Assembly (NCBI RefSeq): GCF_017916325.1
Contig: NC_090150.1
Span: forward strand, 391,436-455,435
DNA length: 64,000 nucleotides
Direction: 5' to 3'
Origin: Leishmania martiniquensis
Taxonomy: Eukaryota > Euglenozoa > Kinetoplastea > Trypanosomatida > Trypanosomatidae
In this document: positions 1-10,600 of the stretch, piece after piece
How positions within the stretch are numbered: position 1 is the first letter of the stretch
Layout: every line of letters begins with the position of its first letter
Notes under the pieces: generated by a model
Databases searched by the model: none
What the model saw: the letters and a program-made list of their open reading frames with translations, nothing else
What the model was told of the DNA's origin: nothing
Translations under genes and position numbers: made by a program

Positions 1-27
1 CGGGAGGGGGAGAGGCGATGGAGAGGC

Positions 28-1110
28 TCAAGGCACATCAGGCCGCGTGAATTGATAGCGGCCCGACACTCTGCTCGGCCGAGATGAAGCCTCTTCATTG
101 TCCTCGTCGTCCCCGCGACCTCCTTGCATACTTCCTCGGCCTCCACGCACGGCTCCCGCGCGCCCCGCCACTGCCGAGTCGTGGGGAGCATGATACGCGT
201 AGGGCGATGCATGCGCGCGCTGGGACTGCTGCGGACGAGGAAGGCGGGCACCGGCGGCAATCGTGGGGTAAGGGGGGGTCGTTGTGGGGGAGGGGGCGTA
301 AAAGCCGCGCATCGAGGAACGGCCGCGCTCCACGTCGCGCTCCGCATTCCCCACATCTTCGCTCCCCTCACGGCCTTTGTCTTCTTCCGCCCCAGAGGCA
401 GAGGCCGTGCCTGATCGGTACATGACACCAGCCGCGCTCGTGTAGGGACCGTAGAAGGGGGGTGCCGTTGCCCGCAAGCCGCTGCTCGATGATGTCACCA
501 CTCCGGTCAGGCCAGTTCCACCTCCTGGTCTCCGCACCGCCGTGCCCGCGCTGCTCGTCCCTGCAGTGCGGCCGGGAGGGCTCCCTTCTTCACTTCTAGC
601 AGGCCCGCTAGGATAAAGAGCTCGCTGTGGGTAGCCACTAGCAGAGGAGGGGGCCGATGCGCTGCCAGGGTTGGCAACAGTGCTGCTGTGCGGTCCGGAA
701 GGGTAGCCGAGATTGACGTGCGGCGGCGCCGCTGCCGTACCGGAGAGCATGCCGACGTTGCTCCTCGCGCCACCACCAACTGCGGTACCGGCAAAATCAG
801 TGGTCACGGTGGCGACAGAGGTTGGGGAGGCATGGGGGGCACCTCCGGCTGTGCTTCCTACACCGACCGACGGGACGCCACCGCTGTAGGCATCGTTGCC
901 ACTGGCTGGAAGGTTACCGGGAGCGTAGGACGTCACACGCGTGTGATAGCTTCCACCGCCGATTCCGGGGCTCCCACCGCCAACATCACTGCTGCAGCCC
1001 GCCACAGTGGACGATTTGTTGGAGGCCCGTAAAAGGGCCTCTGCAGCGTTGAGCTCGGCAATATCTTCGGCAGTACCGAGCTCCAGCCGTGTCCCGTGCC
1101 GGCTCAGCAT
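28..1110 (-). CDS. Low-complexity hypothetical protein (360 aa)
   Basis: I do not recognise this protein. It is 360 residues, dominated by Gly, Ser, Ala, Pro and Thr, with many short GGG, SSS and TAAAPP-like runs. There is no visible membrane segment, signal peptide or catalytic motif. The only ordered-looking parts are the first 30 residues, which can form an amphipathic helix (motif ELGTAEDIAELNAAEALLRA), and an acidic stretch near residue 335 (GDDEDNEEASS) before a short polar C-terminus. The ATG at 1108-1110 is the first in frame after an upstream stop near 1208. It is the most downstream gene of the cluster. Composition like this is common in kinetoplastid RNA-binding or scaffold proteins, but nothing here proves such a role. 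The full-length open frame and downstream position favour a real gene. Confidence 0.6.
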   Translation of the reverse strand: MLSRHGTRLELGTAEDIAELNAAEALLRASNKSSTVAGCSSDVGGGSPGIGGGSYHTRVTSYAPGNLPASGNDAYSGGVPSVGVGSTAGGAPHASPTSVATVTTDFAGTAVGGGARSNVGMLSGTAAAPPHVNLGYPSGPHSSTVANPGSASAPSSASGYPQRALYPSGPARSEEGSPPGRTAGTSSAGTAVRRPGGGTGLTGVVTSSSSGLRATAPPFYGPYTSAAGVMYRSGTASASGAEEDKGREGSEDVGNAERDVERGRSSMRGFYAPSPTTTPPYPTIAAGARLPRPQQSQRAHASPYAYHAPHDSAVAGRAGAVRGGRGSMQGGRGDDEDNEEASSRPSRVSGRYQFTRPDVP

Positions 1111-2029
1111 TGTGTGCCGCTTCGTACTTATCGCCTTATCAACGCCGTTCCAACTTTGGGAGAGGTGAGATGGGGGAGGCGAGGGGGGAAGAGGGGGAGG
1201 CAGATCGCTACTCCTCGTGGTGCTTCGCTTGTAAAGCGTCCGTGCAGGTGTGTGCGTCTGCGTGCACGCGTCGCCCTCGACCTTCTTTTGCTTTCTATAG
1301 GCTCCAACAGCGGCAGGAGGGGAAGAAAGGCGAGGGTGGAGAGACGCGCGCGCACACCGCCTTCCCCATCCCCAGCCGCGTCAGGGAAACAAAATGGGTG
1401 AGAGACGCGGGAGGGACGCAGTTGAGCGAGTGTCACCTCTTCAATATGGAGCCTCTATGCGTGAGAAGGGTGCGTATGCTCTACCTCTTGTGTGCGCCGC
1501 CTGTGCTTGACAGACTGAGAAGATGGGTGATGGTGGTGGCGTGTGTGTGCGTGTATGGGACGTGGGGCACCAGGCATCGGCAACGGCAGCCGCACTTGAT
1601 GTTCACACGGCGAAGGAGTAAGAGGGAGGGCAAGATAAGTGGCGGGCGAATATATATTTAACCGATGCACACACAGATTAAGGCGCCTACGAAGGCCAAG
1701 CGCGTTCGTCCAGGAGTGAGAGGCCTCGGGATAGGGACGCGCAAGAGCGGCGCTCAGCTTCGTCCACGTGTGCGGCGACGCATGTGGATGTGCGCACCTG
1801 TGCAATGCCGCACAAGCGGCCCCCTTTTCCTCCCCCTCTTCGCTCGTGTATGAACGACAAGAAGGATGACTTAATGAAAGTTGTGACACACACACACACA
1901 CAAACAGACAGACACCGCCTCTGTCACCAATACTGCACACTATCGGCGTATAATTTTATGTGTATATATGTGCGCCGTAAAGGGACCCCGCTAGTATCAC
2001 ACACGCTTGAGCGTTGCCCTGACCCCAGG
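1111..2029. other. Intergenic region with CA repeat
   Basis: This stretch holds the 3' UTR of the PPR-like gene and the 5' UTR of the 360-residue gene. It contains a CA microsatellite at about 1886-1902 followed by CAGA units, an AT-rich patch at 1650-1662, and purine-rich runs on the plus strand around 1160-1205. Those runs read as a polypyrimidine tract in the transcript and are a plausible trans-splicing signal for the downstream gene. No convincing gene or RNA was seen; open frames here are short and repeat-derived. Confidence 0.6.
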
Positions 2030-3985
2030 CTAGAAGTGTGCGTCGTCCAAGCCGGCATTTCCGTTTGAAGACGATGGCCGACCGCTGCTGCCCGCTGCCT
2101 TGGCGGGCTCTCTGTCTCGAGAACGCAGCACTGCGGTGCCGCTACCTCTGCCGTTGTTCAGTGACCCATCCAGGAGGACGGAGCTGTGTAGGATTCGGGG
2201 TGCCTCTGACGGCCCCGGCAGCCGCGGCACAGAGCTGCCACCGTCACTGCTCGCCGTGAGCGCCGCCGCCGCACCCAGCGCCACGCTCGCGGTCACTTCC
2301 GTGTGGACGGGTTGCTTCGCAAGGAAGCGGCTCTGGATCGTGTTCTCTGCGTAGGCAAACGTTTCCTCCACGAAACGGGTCTGAGGCCCGCCGTAAACGA
2401 ACTGGAAGCCCTCATCGCTGGCGAGAAGTGCGTGCGCGCGCTGACGCTCCGGCAGCCACGCTACGCGTACGTTCGGGTTGGCAATGGACGGGCGAGACTT
2501 GCGTAGGTACGTGAGCGGGACCTCCTCGCGCGCTTGGTGCGCTGTGCTTAGCAGCTCCACCCACTGTGTCGCACGCTGCACGTAGGCGGGCCTGTCTTTC
2601 GCCATGAGATCCTTCGAGCTGCGCTGGAAGCGAGCGAGGCGCAGCACCGGGACGGGGTGGATATCGGGGAAAGCTGCCTTCAGCCATGCGACAGCCGAAG
2701 CGCCGTTGACATCCGCGCCTGTCTCGGCCGGGTCCGTCAGCGGCAGTCCGCGCGCGTCCGCCCAGGCAGCGTCTTCCTTCATGGTCTCCAGGTACCGCGC
2801 GTAGAGCGCCATGGCCACCTGCGGCGCCACGGCCACCGCGTTCTGCGATAACGCCATACCATCGAGCGCTTGTTGCTGCACGTGCACCGTCTTCCCCTCC
2901 CTAAGCGCCTGCTGCATGATGTGACCGAGGCGCACATGCAGGTCACAGTCGATAAGGTTGTTCTCCACGAGGTAATCGTACACGACGCGCGCCTCCTCAC
3001 TGGCGTTGGTGTCCAGCAGGTATTCTAGTGCCGAGCTCGCGATGCGATAGCGCCAGATGACGTCCACCTCCGCTCTCACGACCACGTTCTCGTAGTGGCG
3101 GCCCACCATGACATTATACACCCACATAACCCGTACGCGGTGCTTGGCACGGATAGCGCATCGCAGCATGTTGTGCAGCACCTCCCCATCTCGCGCGACG
3201 TAGAAGAGCCGCGAGTTGCCGTCTTCGAAGATGGAAACCGCGTCCGCCAGATGGGCGCCAGGGACGCAGGCGGCCGTCAGGGCGCGGTACACCTCCACCG
3301 GTGGCACCGACGTCACGCGCCGGTATTCCTCGCACGCCGCTTTCAGATGACCGCGACGGGCGAGGCGGATTATGCGCTGCATAAGCGGCACCTCATGCAC
3401 GGACACCGGCACTGGGCCGTTGCGCTGCAGCTTTGTTGAGCGACGAAAGTAGTTGTCCTCCTGAAAGAAAGGTCCGCGGCGAAGCCAGCGGTATATGCGG
3501 GCGCGACAGTCCAGCGTAGCTGCGTTGAGGCCCACACGGTTCGGATCCTCCACGGTGATATTGCCGTGGTCGATCACCGCAGGCTTCTGCAGCCGTCCAA
3601 TGTACGGGTCGTAGGAGTGGATGAGGTCGTGTGTGACGCGGTGACCGTTACGTGCACTCATCAACGACACAGGGGTCACGAGCGCCTTGGATCCGAGCGA
3701 GATATCTGGCATGAACTTCTCCAGCTCATGCTTCGGAATCATGTTGACGGTGTTGTCCTCCAGTGTGTGTGTCTTCTTGGTGCTGTAGCCGCTGTTGTAG
3801 TTACCAGGCCCGGTGCGGTAGCGACCTGTGCCCCAGAGCTGCGCCATGTCGTCGTCAGCGAGGTTTTCACGGCCGAAGCGGCTCGGCTGCCACGGCACAC
3901 GGGCACGTGGGACGTAGCGCAGCACCGACATCACCGAAGGGTGCCCTGTTGGCCGCCCCTTCGTGAAGACGCCAGTCACAGACAT
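2030..3985 (-). CDS. PPR-like mitochondrial protein, possibly a mitoribosomal subunit (651 aa)
   Basis: Probable organellar protein. The open frame begins upstream at a TTG, so I use the first ATG at 3983-3985, which gives a basic, acid-poor N-terminus (MSVTGVFTKGRPTGHP) suited to mitochondrial import. An alternative start (MSVLRYVPRARVPW) lies 18 residues further in. Residues about 205-370 form successive helix-turn-helix pairs resembling divergent pentatricopeptide repeats (for example VYRALTAACVPGAHLADAV and LHNMLRCAIRAKHRVRVMW). A conserved-looking N-terminal segment rich in Tyr, Gly and Pro precedes them, and a Ser/Gly/Ala low-complexity tail follows from about residue 580. Trypanosomatid mitochondrial ribosomes and RNA-processing complexes carry many PPR proteins of this size, so a structural or RNA-binding role in the kinetoplast-mitochondrion is the best inference. 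The specific subunit cannot be named from sequence alone. Confidence 0.6.
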   Translation of the reverse strand: MSVTGVFTKGRPTGHPSVMSVLRYVPRARVPWQPSRFGRENLADDDMAQLWGTGRYRTGPGNYNSGYSTKKTHTLEDNTVNMIPKHELEKFMPDISLGSKALVTPVSLMSARNGHRVTHDLIHSYDPYIGRLQKPAVIDHGNITVEDPNRVGLNAATLDCRARIYRWLRRGPFFQEDNYFRRSTKLQRNGPVPVSVHEVPLMQRIIRLARRGHLKAACEEYRRVTSVPPVEVYRALTAACVPGAHLADAVSIFEDGNSRLFYVARDGEVLHNMLRCAIRAKHRVRVMWVYNVMVGRHYENVVVRAEVDVIWRYRIASSALEYLLDTNASEEARVVYDYLVENNLIDCDLHVRLGHIMQQALREGKTVHVQQQALDGMALSQNAVAVAPQVAMALYARYLETMKEDAAWADARGLPLTDPAETGADVNGASAVAWLKAAFPDIHPVPVLRLARFQRSSKDLMAKDRPAYVQRATQWVELLSTAHQAREEVPLTYLRKSRPSIANPNVRVAWLPERQRAHALLASDEGFQFVYGGPQTRFVEETFAYAENTIQSRFLAKQPVHTEVTASVALGAAAALTASSDGGSSVPRLPGPSEAPRILHSSVLLDGSLNNGRGSGTAVLRSRDREPAKAAGSSGRPSSSNGNAGLDDAHF

Positions 3986-4696
3986 TGCGCTTTGCAAAGA
4001 AATGAATCATACACAATTTGGGGTGAGTGGGTGGGGTAAACCCCTCACCAGCAGCACCCTCAATGGTGCACCCGCGTCTGTGTGTGTGTGTAAGGTTGGG
4101 TGGGCGGGGAGCACACTTGTGTGTACCCGACTGCCGTGGTATGATAAGGCGTGGCTGCGCGGTGCTGATGGGCGGCGATGATCCGCACCGCACGTTGCAT
4201 AGAGAGAGAGTGACGGAGCGATAGGAGTGAGGTAGGTGTGTGTGTGTGTGAGGTGAGCGGGGAGAAGCCCGAGGACAGTTCATGGAAGCGTAGATGCGCG
4301 GTAGTTTTTTCGCGCCCTCTCCGCACCGCCGTCGCGTTCCCAAGGACTCTGTGAAGCGGGGGGGGAAGGGGCGGACTCCCACCTACGCATGAGGGATAGA
4401 ACGCCTGTAGGTGTTACAGCGACTCCCTATCCGTCGTTGCCCCCCCTCTCGCTCGCGCTCGAACATGTTCGTCTGTCGGCGCGCAACGCGGCATCGGTCG
4501 CCTGGAAAGGTTTGTACAGAAACGCGTTCGGCGTACACCAGCGCTCTGCCACCACGCAGAGGCACAGCGAAGAGTATAACGGAAGAGGCCGACCACAAAG
4601 TCATCCCTGAGAGAGACACGAGCCGCCCAGGCAACCGCTCCACAGTGGTGTGGTCGGGGCCGCGGCGCTAGGCAGAGAAGAGGGTGAGATGGGGCG
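3986..4696. other. Intergenic region, GT repeats
   Basis: About 0.7 kb between the 2101-residue gene and the PPR-like gene. It carries GT runs at about 4078-4092 and 4236-4251 and G-rich tracts at 4020-4040 that are polypyrimidine in the transcript and lie just upstream of the PPR-like ATG. No supportable gene was seen. Confidence 0.55.
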
Positions 4697-7600
4697 TTAG
4701 TCATCCGCCGCGAACAGCGTAAAGAATTCCTGCTGCGTTGGTACGGAGCCATACAAGTCTACGGAGGTGGTCGACGCTCGCACCGCGGACGGGGCAAAGG
4801 CCGAGGGCCCAGGTACGCGCTGCCGCACCTCTTCCTGCTGCTCGCTCCGCTGCGTGGCGGAGGCACTCGCTGTCTCCTCCGCTTCCCCTTCCTTAAGCTG
4901 GGCTCTGAATTGCTGCAGGAGGGTGCCGTTGCTCAGGTCACAGCCGACGCCTTTCGGCGGCAACAGCTGCTCCGGAGTCCCTGCCTCCGCTTCCTCTTCA
5001 TCCGCTGCCGCAAAGGCGTCGAAGTACGTCTTGTGCAGGGCGGCCTCCTCCTTGGCGATGGCGGCGCGGAGGGTCAGCGGGGTGGACTGCTGCGGCGCAC
5101 GACCACCCTGCTCTGACGCGTCGCGTCGTAGCGTGGACATGGGTGTCGACGACACGGGCACCAGCTCCATGGTCGGAGGAGGCGCCGCGGCACCGTCACT
5201 GGCCACAGGCGGCTCTGTTAGGAGCACTTTCCGCACGCGTCCTTGCCGGCCATCGAGCTCGCTGGCATCTGCAGCAGCGCTGGGCACATTCGTGTCGGCA
5301 CATGGCGCTCGTGTCCGCTGCATGGCTGTGGCGGTACGTGAATGGAAAAGCAGTTGATACGGCAGATCCGCTGCAGTGTAGCGCAGGGGTGCTGCTGCTA
5401 CGACGGCGGTGGACTTCGACGGCGCCGCACTACGGCCCTTTAGGGCTGAGCGGAAGAAATAGCAGGTTGGGTAGGCGAAGGTGCCGTACAAGTTTCGCCA
5501 CTGGGCCTTGTAGAGGCGGTGCCGCTGCTGATCGGCTGGACTCTCCTCGAGGAAGTACACGCTCTCCTCCCACCGTGACTCGTCCGATACCCCAGCGCTG
5601 CGACTGGCGGCTCTCCTAGGAGAGCCAGAGCGATGCTGTTGCAGCTGCTGCCGTTTGCCTCTGCTCTGCGTCACTGCTGTCTCCATACGCAAGCGCGACG
5701 CTACCGGAACACCGGCCGCGGCACCAAGCAGCACTGCAACAGTCTTGGAGACGACTTCCAGCACCGCCGCCACCGAGCTCTCCACATCGGCGTCGGCGCT
5801 CTCGACGCACTGTGTTGCTAGCTCGCGTACAGGCGCCTCTGCTGCGGCCTCCTGTGACGCGAGGTGTCGCAGATGCCCAAGCAGGTTTTTGTAGTACACT
5901 GCGTGCGTCCAGTAAGCACCATCGACGCGGACAGTCGAGAGGAGCGAGGTGAAGGGCGACGCCCCGTCCGCATCCGCAACACAGCCATCCGCGCCGAGAG
6001 CTTCTAACGCTGCTCCCACGGCAGCGCGGAGGCGCTTTTGCTGCTGCTGCGGCGGCGTGGAGGCTTTGCCGCCGCCGCCGCCTCGTTGGAGCAGCTGCGT
6101 CACGCTCTGCGGCATAAGCTGAGGTGAGCACAACAACAGAGCCTGTGCCACCGCGTCCACGGCGTCTGCTTCGCCGTGCCCTTCGCCATACACCGTTGGG
6201 GGCGGTGGAGCATTGGCAGCCATCGGCACTGGCTGCAGAAGCGCCGACGCGATAGGGATGACATCGAGGATGCGGCTCAGCTCCCGCTGGGCCTCGTCCG
6301 CTTGCGCCTTATTCACAGTCGTCACGAGAGAGCTGGAGCGCATCACGAGCCACCACCACCGGCGTACCGCCGCCGCGCGACGCCGCTGCGACGAGTCGAG
6401 CACTGCTTCGCACCGCGCTGTAGAAGGCGCCGCGACGCTCGCGGCTGCCTGCACGGCTTCCCGGGAAAGCACCCGTGTCACGCAGGCCAGCGGCAGTTGA
6501 GCTAGTGCCCTCGCCGTCGCCCAGCTGCCCCACAGAGTCCTCCCACAGGCTACAGCGTCATCAACGCCCTCTTCGTCGCTTTCTCTGCGGTTACACTCTA
6601 AGACGGCTGTGATGTGCTGCAGACTCTGCTGCAGAGAGGCGGTCAGCGCTCTCGCGGAGAGGATGTGCTGTTGTATGCCTCGACTAACCGCCAGGGCCTC
6701 TACGGTGAGCGTTGCGAGGCGGAGTGAGTGCGTTACGTCGACGTCAAGTACATCACCAATGTGCGTGATGCCGGCGCCTGTCAGCTGCTCCAGTGCTGCG
6801 CTCATCTGCGTCGACTTCGAAGAGCCCGAGGAAGAGGGGGAGGGAGGCTCGTAGGCGAGATCGCTCGAGGCCGGGGCGTAGACGCGCTGTAGCCACTCCA
6901 TTAGCTGTGGCCGTTCTTTCAGTCGAAACCGCGCGGCGGTGTCGGACTGTGCCTGCCGCAAAAACTTCTTGAACCACTTTGACTTCCCCGCTGCTGCCGA
7001 CTGCAGGGCGATGGTCGGGCCGCTGTAGCGGGCGTACTGCAACTGCAGCTGCTTCAGCAGCCGGTTGCGCGCGGCAAGGCCGAGGTAGGCGCCATGCTGA
7101 AGGTAGAGACCGCTTTCGCCACTCGCCGCTGCCGGCGATTCACGCGGAGCCGCTCGCAAAGGCGAGCAGTGCACCAGGGAGGCGCACATCTGCACAGCAG
7201 TGCCACTGACGTGCAGAACGTAGAGTGTGCACCCACGCTGGAGAAGCAGCACTGGGCTCGCTGCAGCAGCTGCTGAAGTCCCTTGAGCGTCCCTCCCTTC
7301 GTCGACCCCTGGCCACGCTGGCGACCACGCCCACAGCACTAGCGGCACAGAGACGTAAGTCGATCCCGGGTGCGCCACCGTGTCCACCCAAGCCCTGTAC
7401 CGCCGCAGCAGCGCTGAGTGGTACGCCTCCTCAAGGCCAAGCGAGGCGACCCTGGATGCGTTGCGCCGAACACCCTCACCTTCAGTCGCCTGGACGTTCC
7501 CCGCCGCCGTCAAGCACAGCAGCTCGTCCCAGCGGCGGTAGAGATGCACTTTCACTGGCAGCAGTGACGCTGACACGCGCGCGACGCCACGGCGGCCGAC

Positions 7601-10600
7601 TAGTGGGAACGTCGCCAGCGCCACGCCGAAGCGGCGCGACACGACTGCAACTTGCAAGGCAGGCTCATCATGGTCGTTCACCATCACCACGCTCAGCTGC
7701 ACGGACGTCAGCAGCGAGCAGCTCAGGGACTCGACGTTATTGTCCGCCTTCCACCCGTTCATCTCCGCCGCGGCATGCGGCACCAGGCGGAGGCTCTGGC
7801 GATCCTCACCAGCCGCGCCGCGTTGTCCACCTGTGAAGGGTTTCCCTCCCCTGGCTCGTCCGTTGTTGGTGCGGCTAGCAAAGTTGTACGTGGCGTCCGT
7901 TATGCCGCTCATCTCAGCGCTGCCGCCGCCGCCGCTGCTGCTGCTGCTGGTTTCCACCGTGGCAAGGACCAGCACCTTGCGGTCAGCGTAGTAGAGGAAC
8001 AGCCGAGCCACCACGGCGGGGTCCATGTCGAGAAGGGCATCCTCGACAGACTTGTATGTCGGCGGTACAGCGGCTGCTCTTGCAGCTGTGGACTCCGATG
8101 CGGCACCAGCCGCCGCGCTCGAGAAAACACTGCTAAGGGCGAAGACCTGCGAGGGGTTGGCGACCAACACGTCGTTCACGTCCACCAGCTCCGGCGGCCG
8201 CCAGCGCAGCCGCTGTGTGTCCGCCGCAACGTAGTAAGTTTGCATGACAAGCTGTACCGGCTGCTGTTGGGGCGGTGGCGCCGCCGTCTCAGACTCCGAT
8301 GATGACCTCGAGGGCACTTCTGTGAGCGGTGCCCACAGGCCCCACACACACGGGGCCACACCATCGTTGCTCAGCTGGAAGGCACAGCTTAGCAGCTGCT
8401 TCGGGAGCGCCGTAGACGACGAGCCACAGATCTCGAAGTCGAAATGGGGTATGGGCAATGGCTCGATCTGCGTCTGACGCACCGTTCGCAGGAGGGCGTG
8501 CTTGAGCTCACTGCTTGGGGTGACGGTGACGTCTGCGATGCCGTCAAGCCCGTTGCTATCGGCGCTTCGGCGCCCTAGTTCATACAACCGACGCAGGGCA
8601 TGGCTATCAGCGGGCAGGCATACCATGGCAGCGCGCAGGTGCGCCGGCCGCGCGTCGCATTCGCCGTCTGCTTCTTCAACGACGCTATCGAGGTAGAGAA
8701 GTCCGGCGATGAGGAACGGGTAGTCCGCGTAGGCGCTCTCGGAACGGCTGCCGACGAAATAGAAGCCGTGCTCGAGCCGACACAGTGCCGGCGAGGCGAA
8801 TTCACACATGAGTCGAGCAACACTCACGTTCACAGTTTCCTGCGCCCGAGGCGGCAGCATGCCTGGTAGGGTAGCGGCGGATGAGCTGGTGAGCGACGGT
8901 TGCGGGGTCAGGCACAGACGCACGCAGATGCAGCCACTGCTGATGGTGTCGGTGTCTGCCATTAATGAGACATGAACGACGTCGTTGCCTGCGCTGGTGC
9001 CGTCCTCATCGAGCGCTTCTTCTCCATCCGCAGTGGGGCTGCCTCGAATAGGCAGAGGTCGAGCGAGCCCTGTGAGGCGAGAGAAGACGAGCGTGTGCGG
9101 TTCTTCACTGAGGCTGGTCGGCAGGCGAGGGGCAAAGACGCCGCTCAGCACGGCGCTGCGTCCCCACAACGGCAGCACATCTGGCCACTGCACGCATGGC
9201 AGCCCCGCAACATCAACACGATCAGCGGCTGTGGCAGAAGTACCTGAGTGGACTAACGGCGGTGCCGGAGGGGCGAGCCACCAGTTTTCCAAGCCAACGA
9301 CACCGTCAGCGACCTCTCCAGAGGTGTCGCTGGCTAGTCGCGCCACCGTGCGCGGCGGCAGGAGGCGGCGACTACGCACTGATGGCACGTCCATGCTAGC
9401 CGAGATAAAGTCGTTACACGACAACTCCACGAGCACCCGGTCGCTCTGTAGAGCAAAGATGCTGTCAGGAGACCCCAGCCACGTCCACGCACGAATAAAT
9501 GTGACGGGTGGCGCTGGTCGTGTTGCCGAGGGTGTCACTGCAGCGGTCAGCGGAGCGGTGTAGAAGGCGCGGTCCACCGCTATGACCTCACCATCGTCCG
9601 TGCTGCTCACACTCGCCGCCGTGGCGGCGGCCCGTGTGCACAGGAGGCGCAGCCGCGTTGGAGTCACGAGAAGAACTTGTACATTGCGGCAGATCCACTT
9701 GCGTGCGGAGGACGATGACCAGGACGAGTTGCCTGCGCCGTGGAACGGCACCAGAACAGCGGCGGAGGGAACAAATTGGGCATCGAGTACGGCCTGCTGC
9801 TGCTGCTGCTCGACTTCCGCTGGGGGGAACGGCGCCGGAGATGGTGCGGAGAAGCTGCCACCGCCACCGCCACCGCCGCTGCTGCTGCTGCTGGAGGGGG
9901 CTGCGGCGGCGAAGATCAGTCGAGCCCTTTTCGGGGTGACCTTTCCACCGTCGCCGTCGATGGCGTACACCTGCACCTCCGACTGGTTTAGTAGCAGTAG
10001 CAGCAGCGGTGCAAAGGGATGGGCGCGAATGCTTAGAGCCCCTGCAGCGGCACTCATCGCCGACGATGCCTTGCCGCTGTAATGCGGCTTACCCATTGGC
10101 GCAGCCTTGATCAAGTATGCGCCACCGCCGGCGATGAGTCCCTTGGAAGTCGGCGCCGCCAGCGGATTTGTGTAACCGAAATGGAGCACGTAGACAGCGG
10201 GCTCGTTGCAGCGTTGGTACATGTTTCGCTCCGGCCCACCACCAGCACAGAGAACGGGGCAGTCCCGCCTCGCTACCTGCTCCGTGACGGCCTTCACGGC
10301 GCAGCGGCGCGCCACTGTCAGGAACATGAGCGCCCCGTACGCCTCCGCTTGAGTGACGATGAACTGCGAATTCAGAGGTGAGATGGAAGAGGCGGAGGAC
10401 GCGCGACCGCTGCCGCTGACGGAGCCACCACCGGCCCAGTGCAGGAGGATGACCTCTGATTTCACGTCCGCCACGTAGACCTCGTTCGCGCTTGTGATAG
10501 CGTAGAGCAGGTGACGCGCAACTGACGACGACGATGACAAAGATGGCTGCAGCCGCTGCACCACCTCGCGTTCAAGATCCTCCTCACGACCGCGCAGGAA

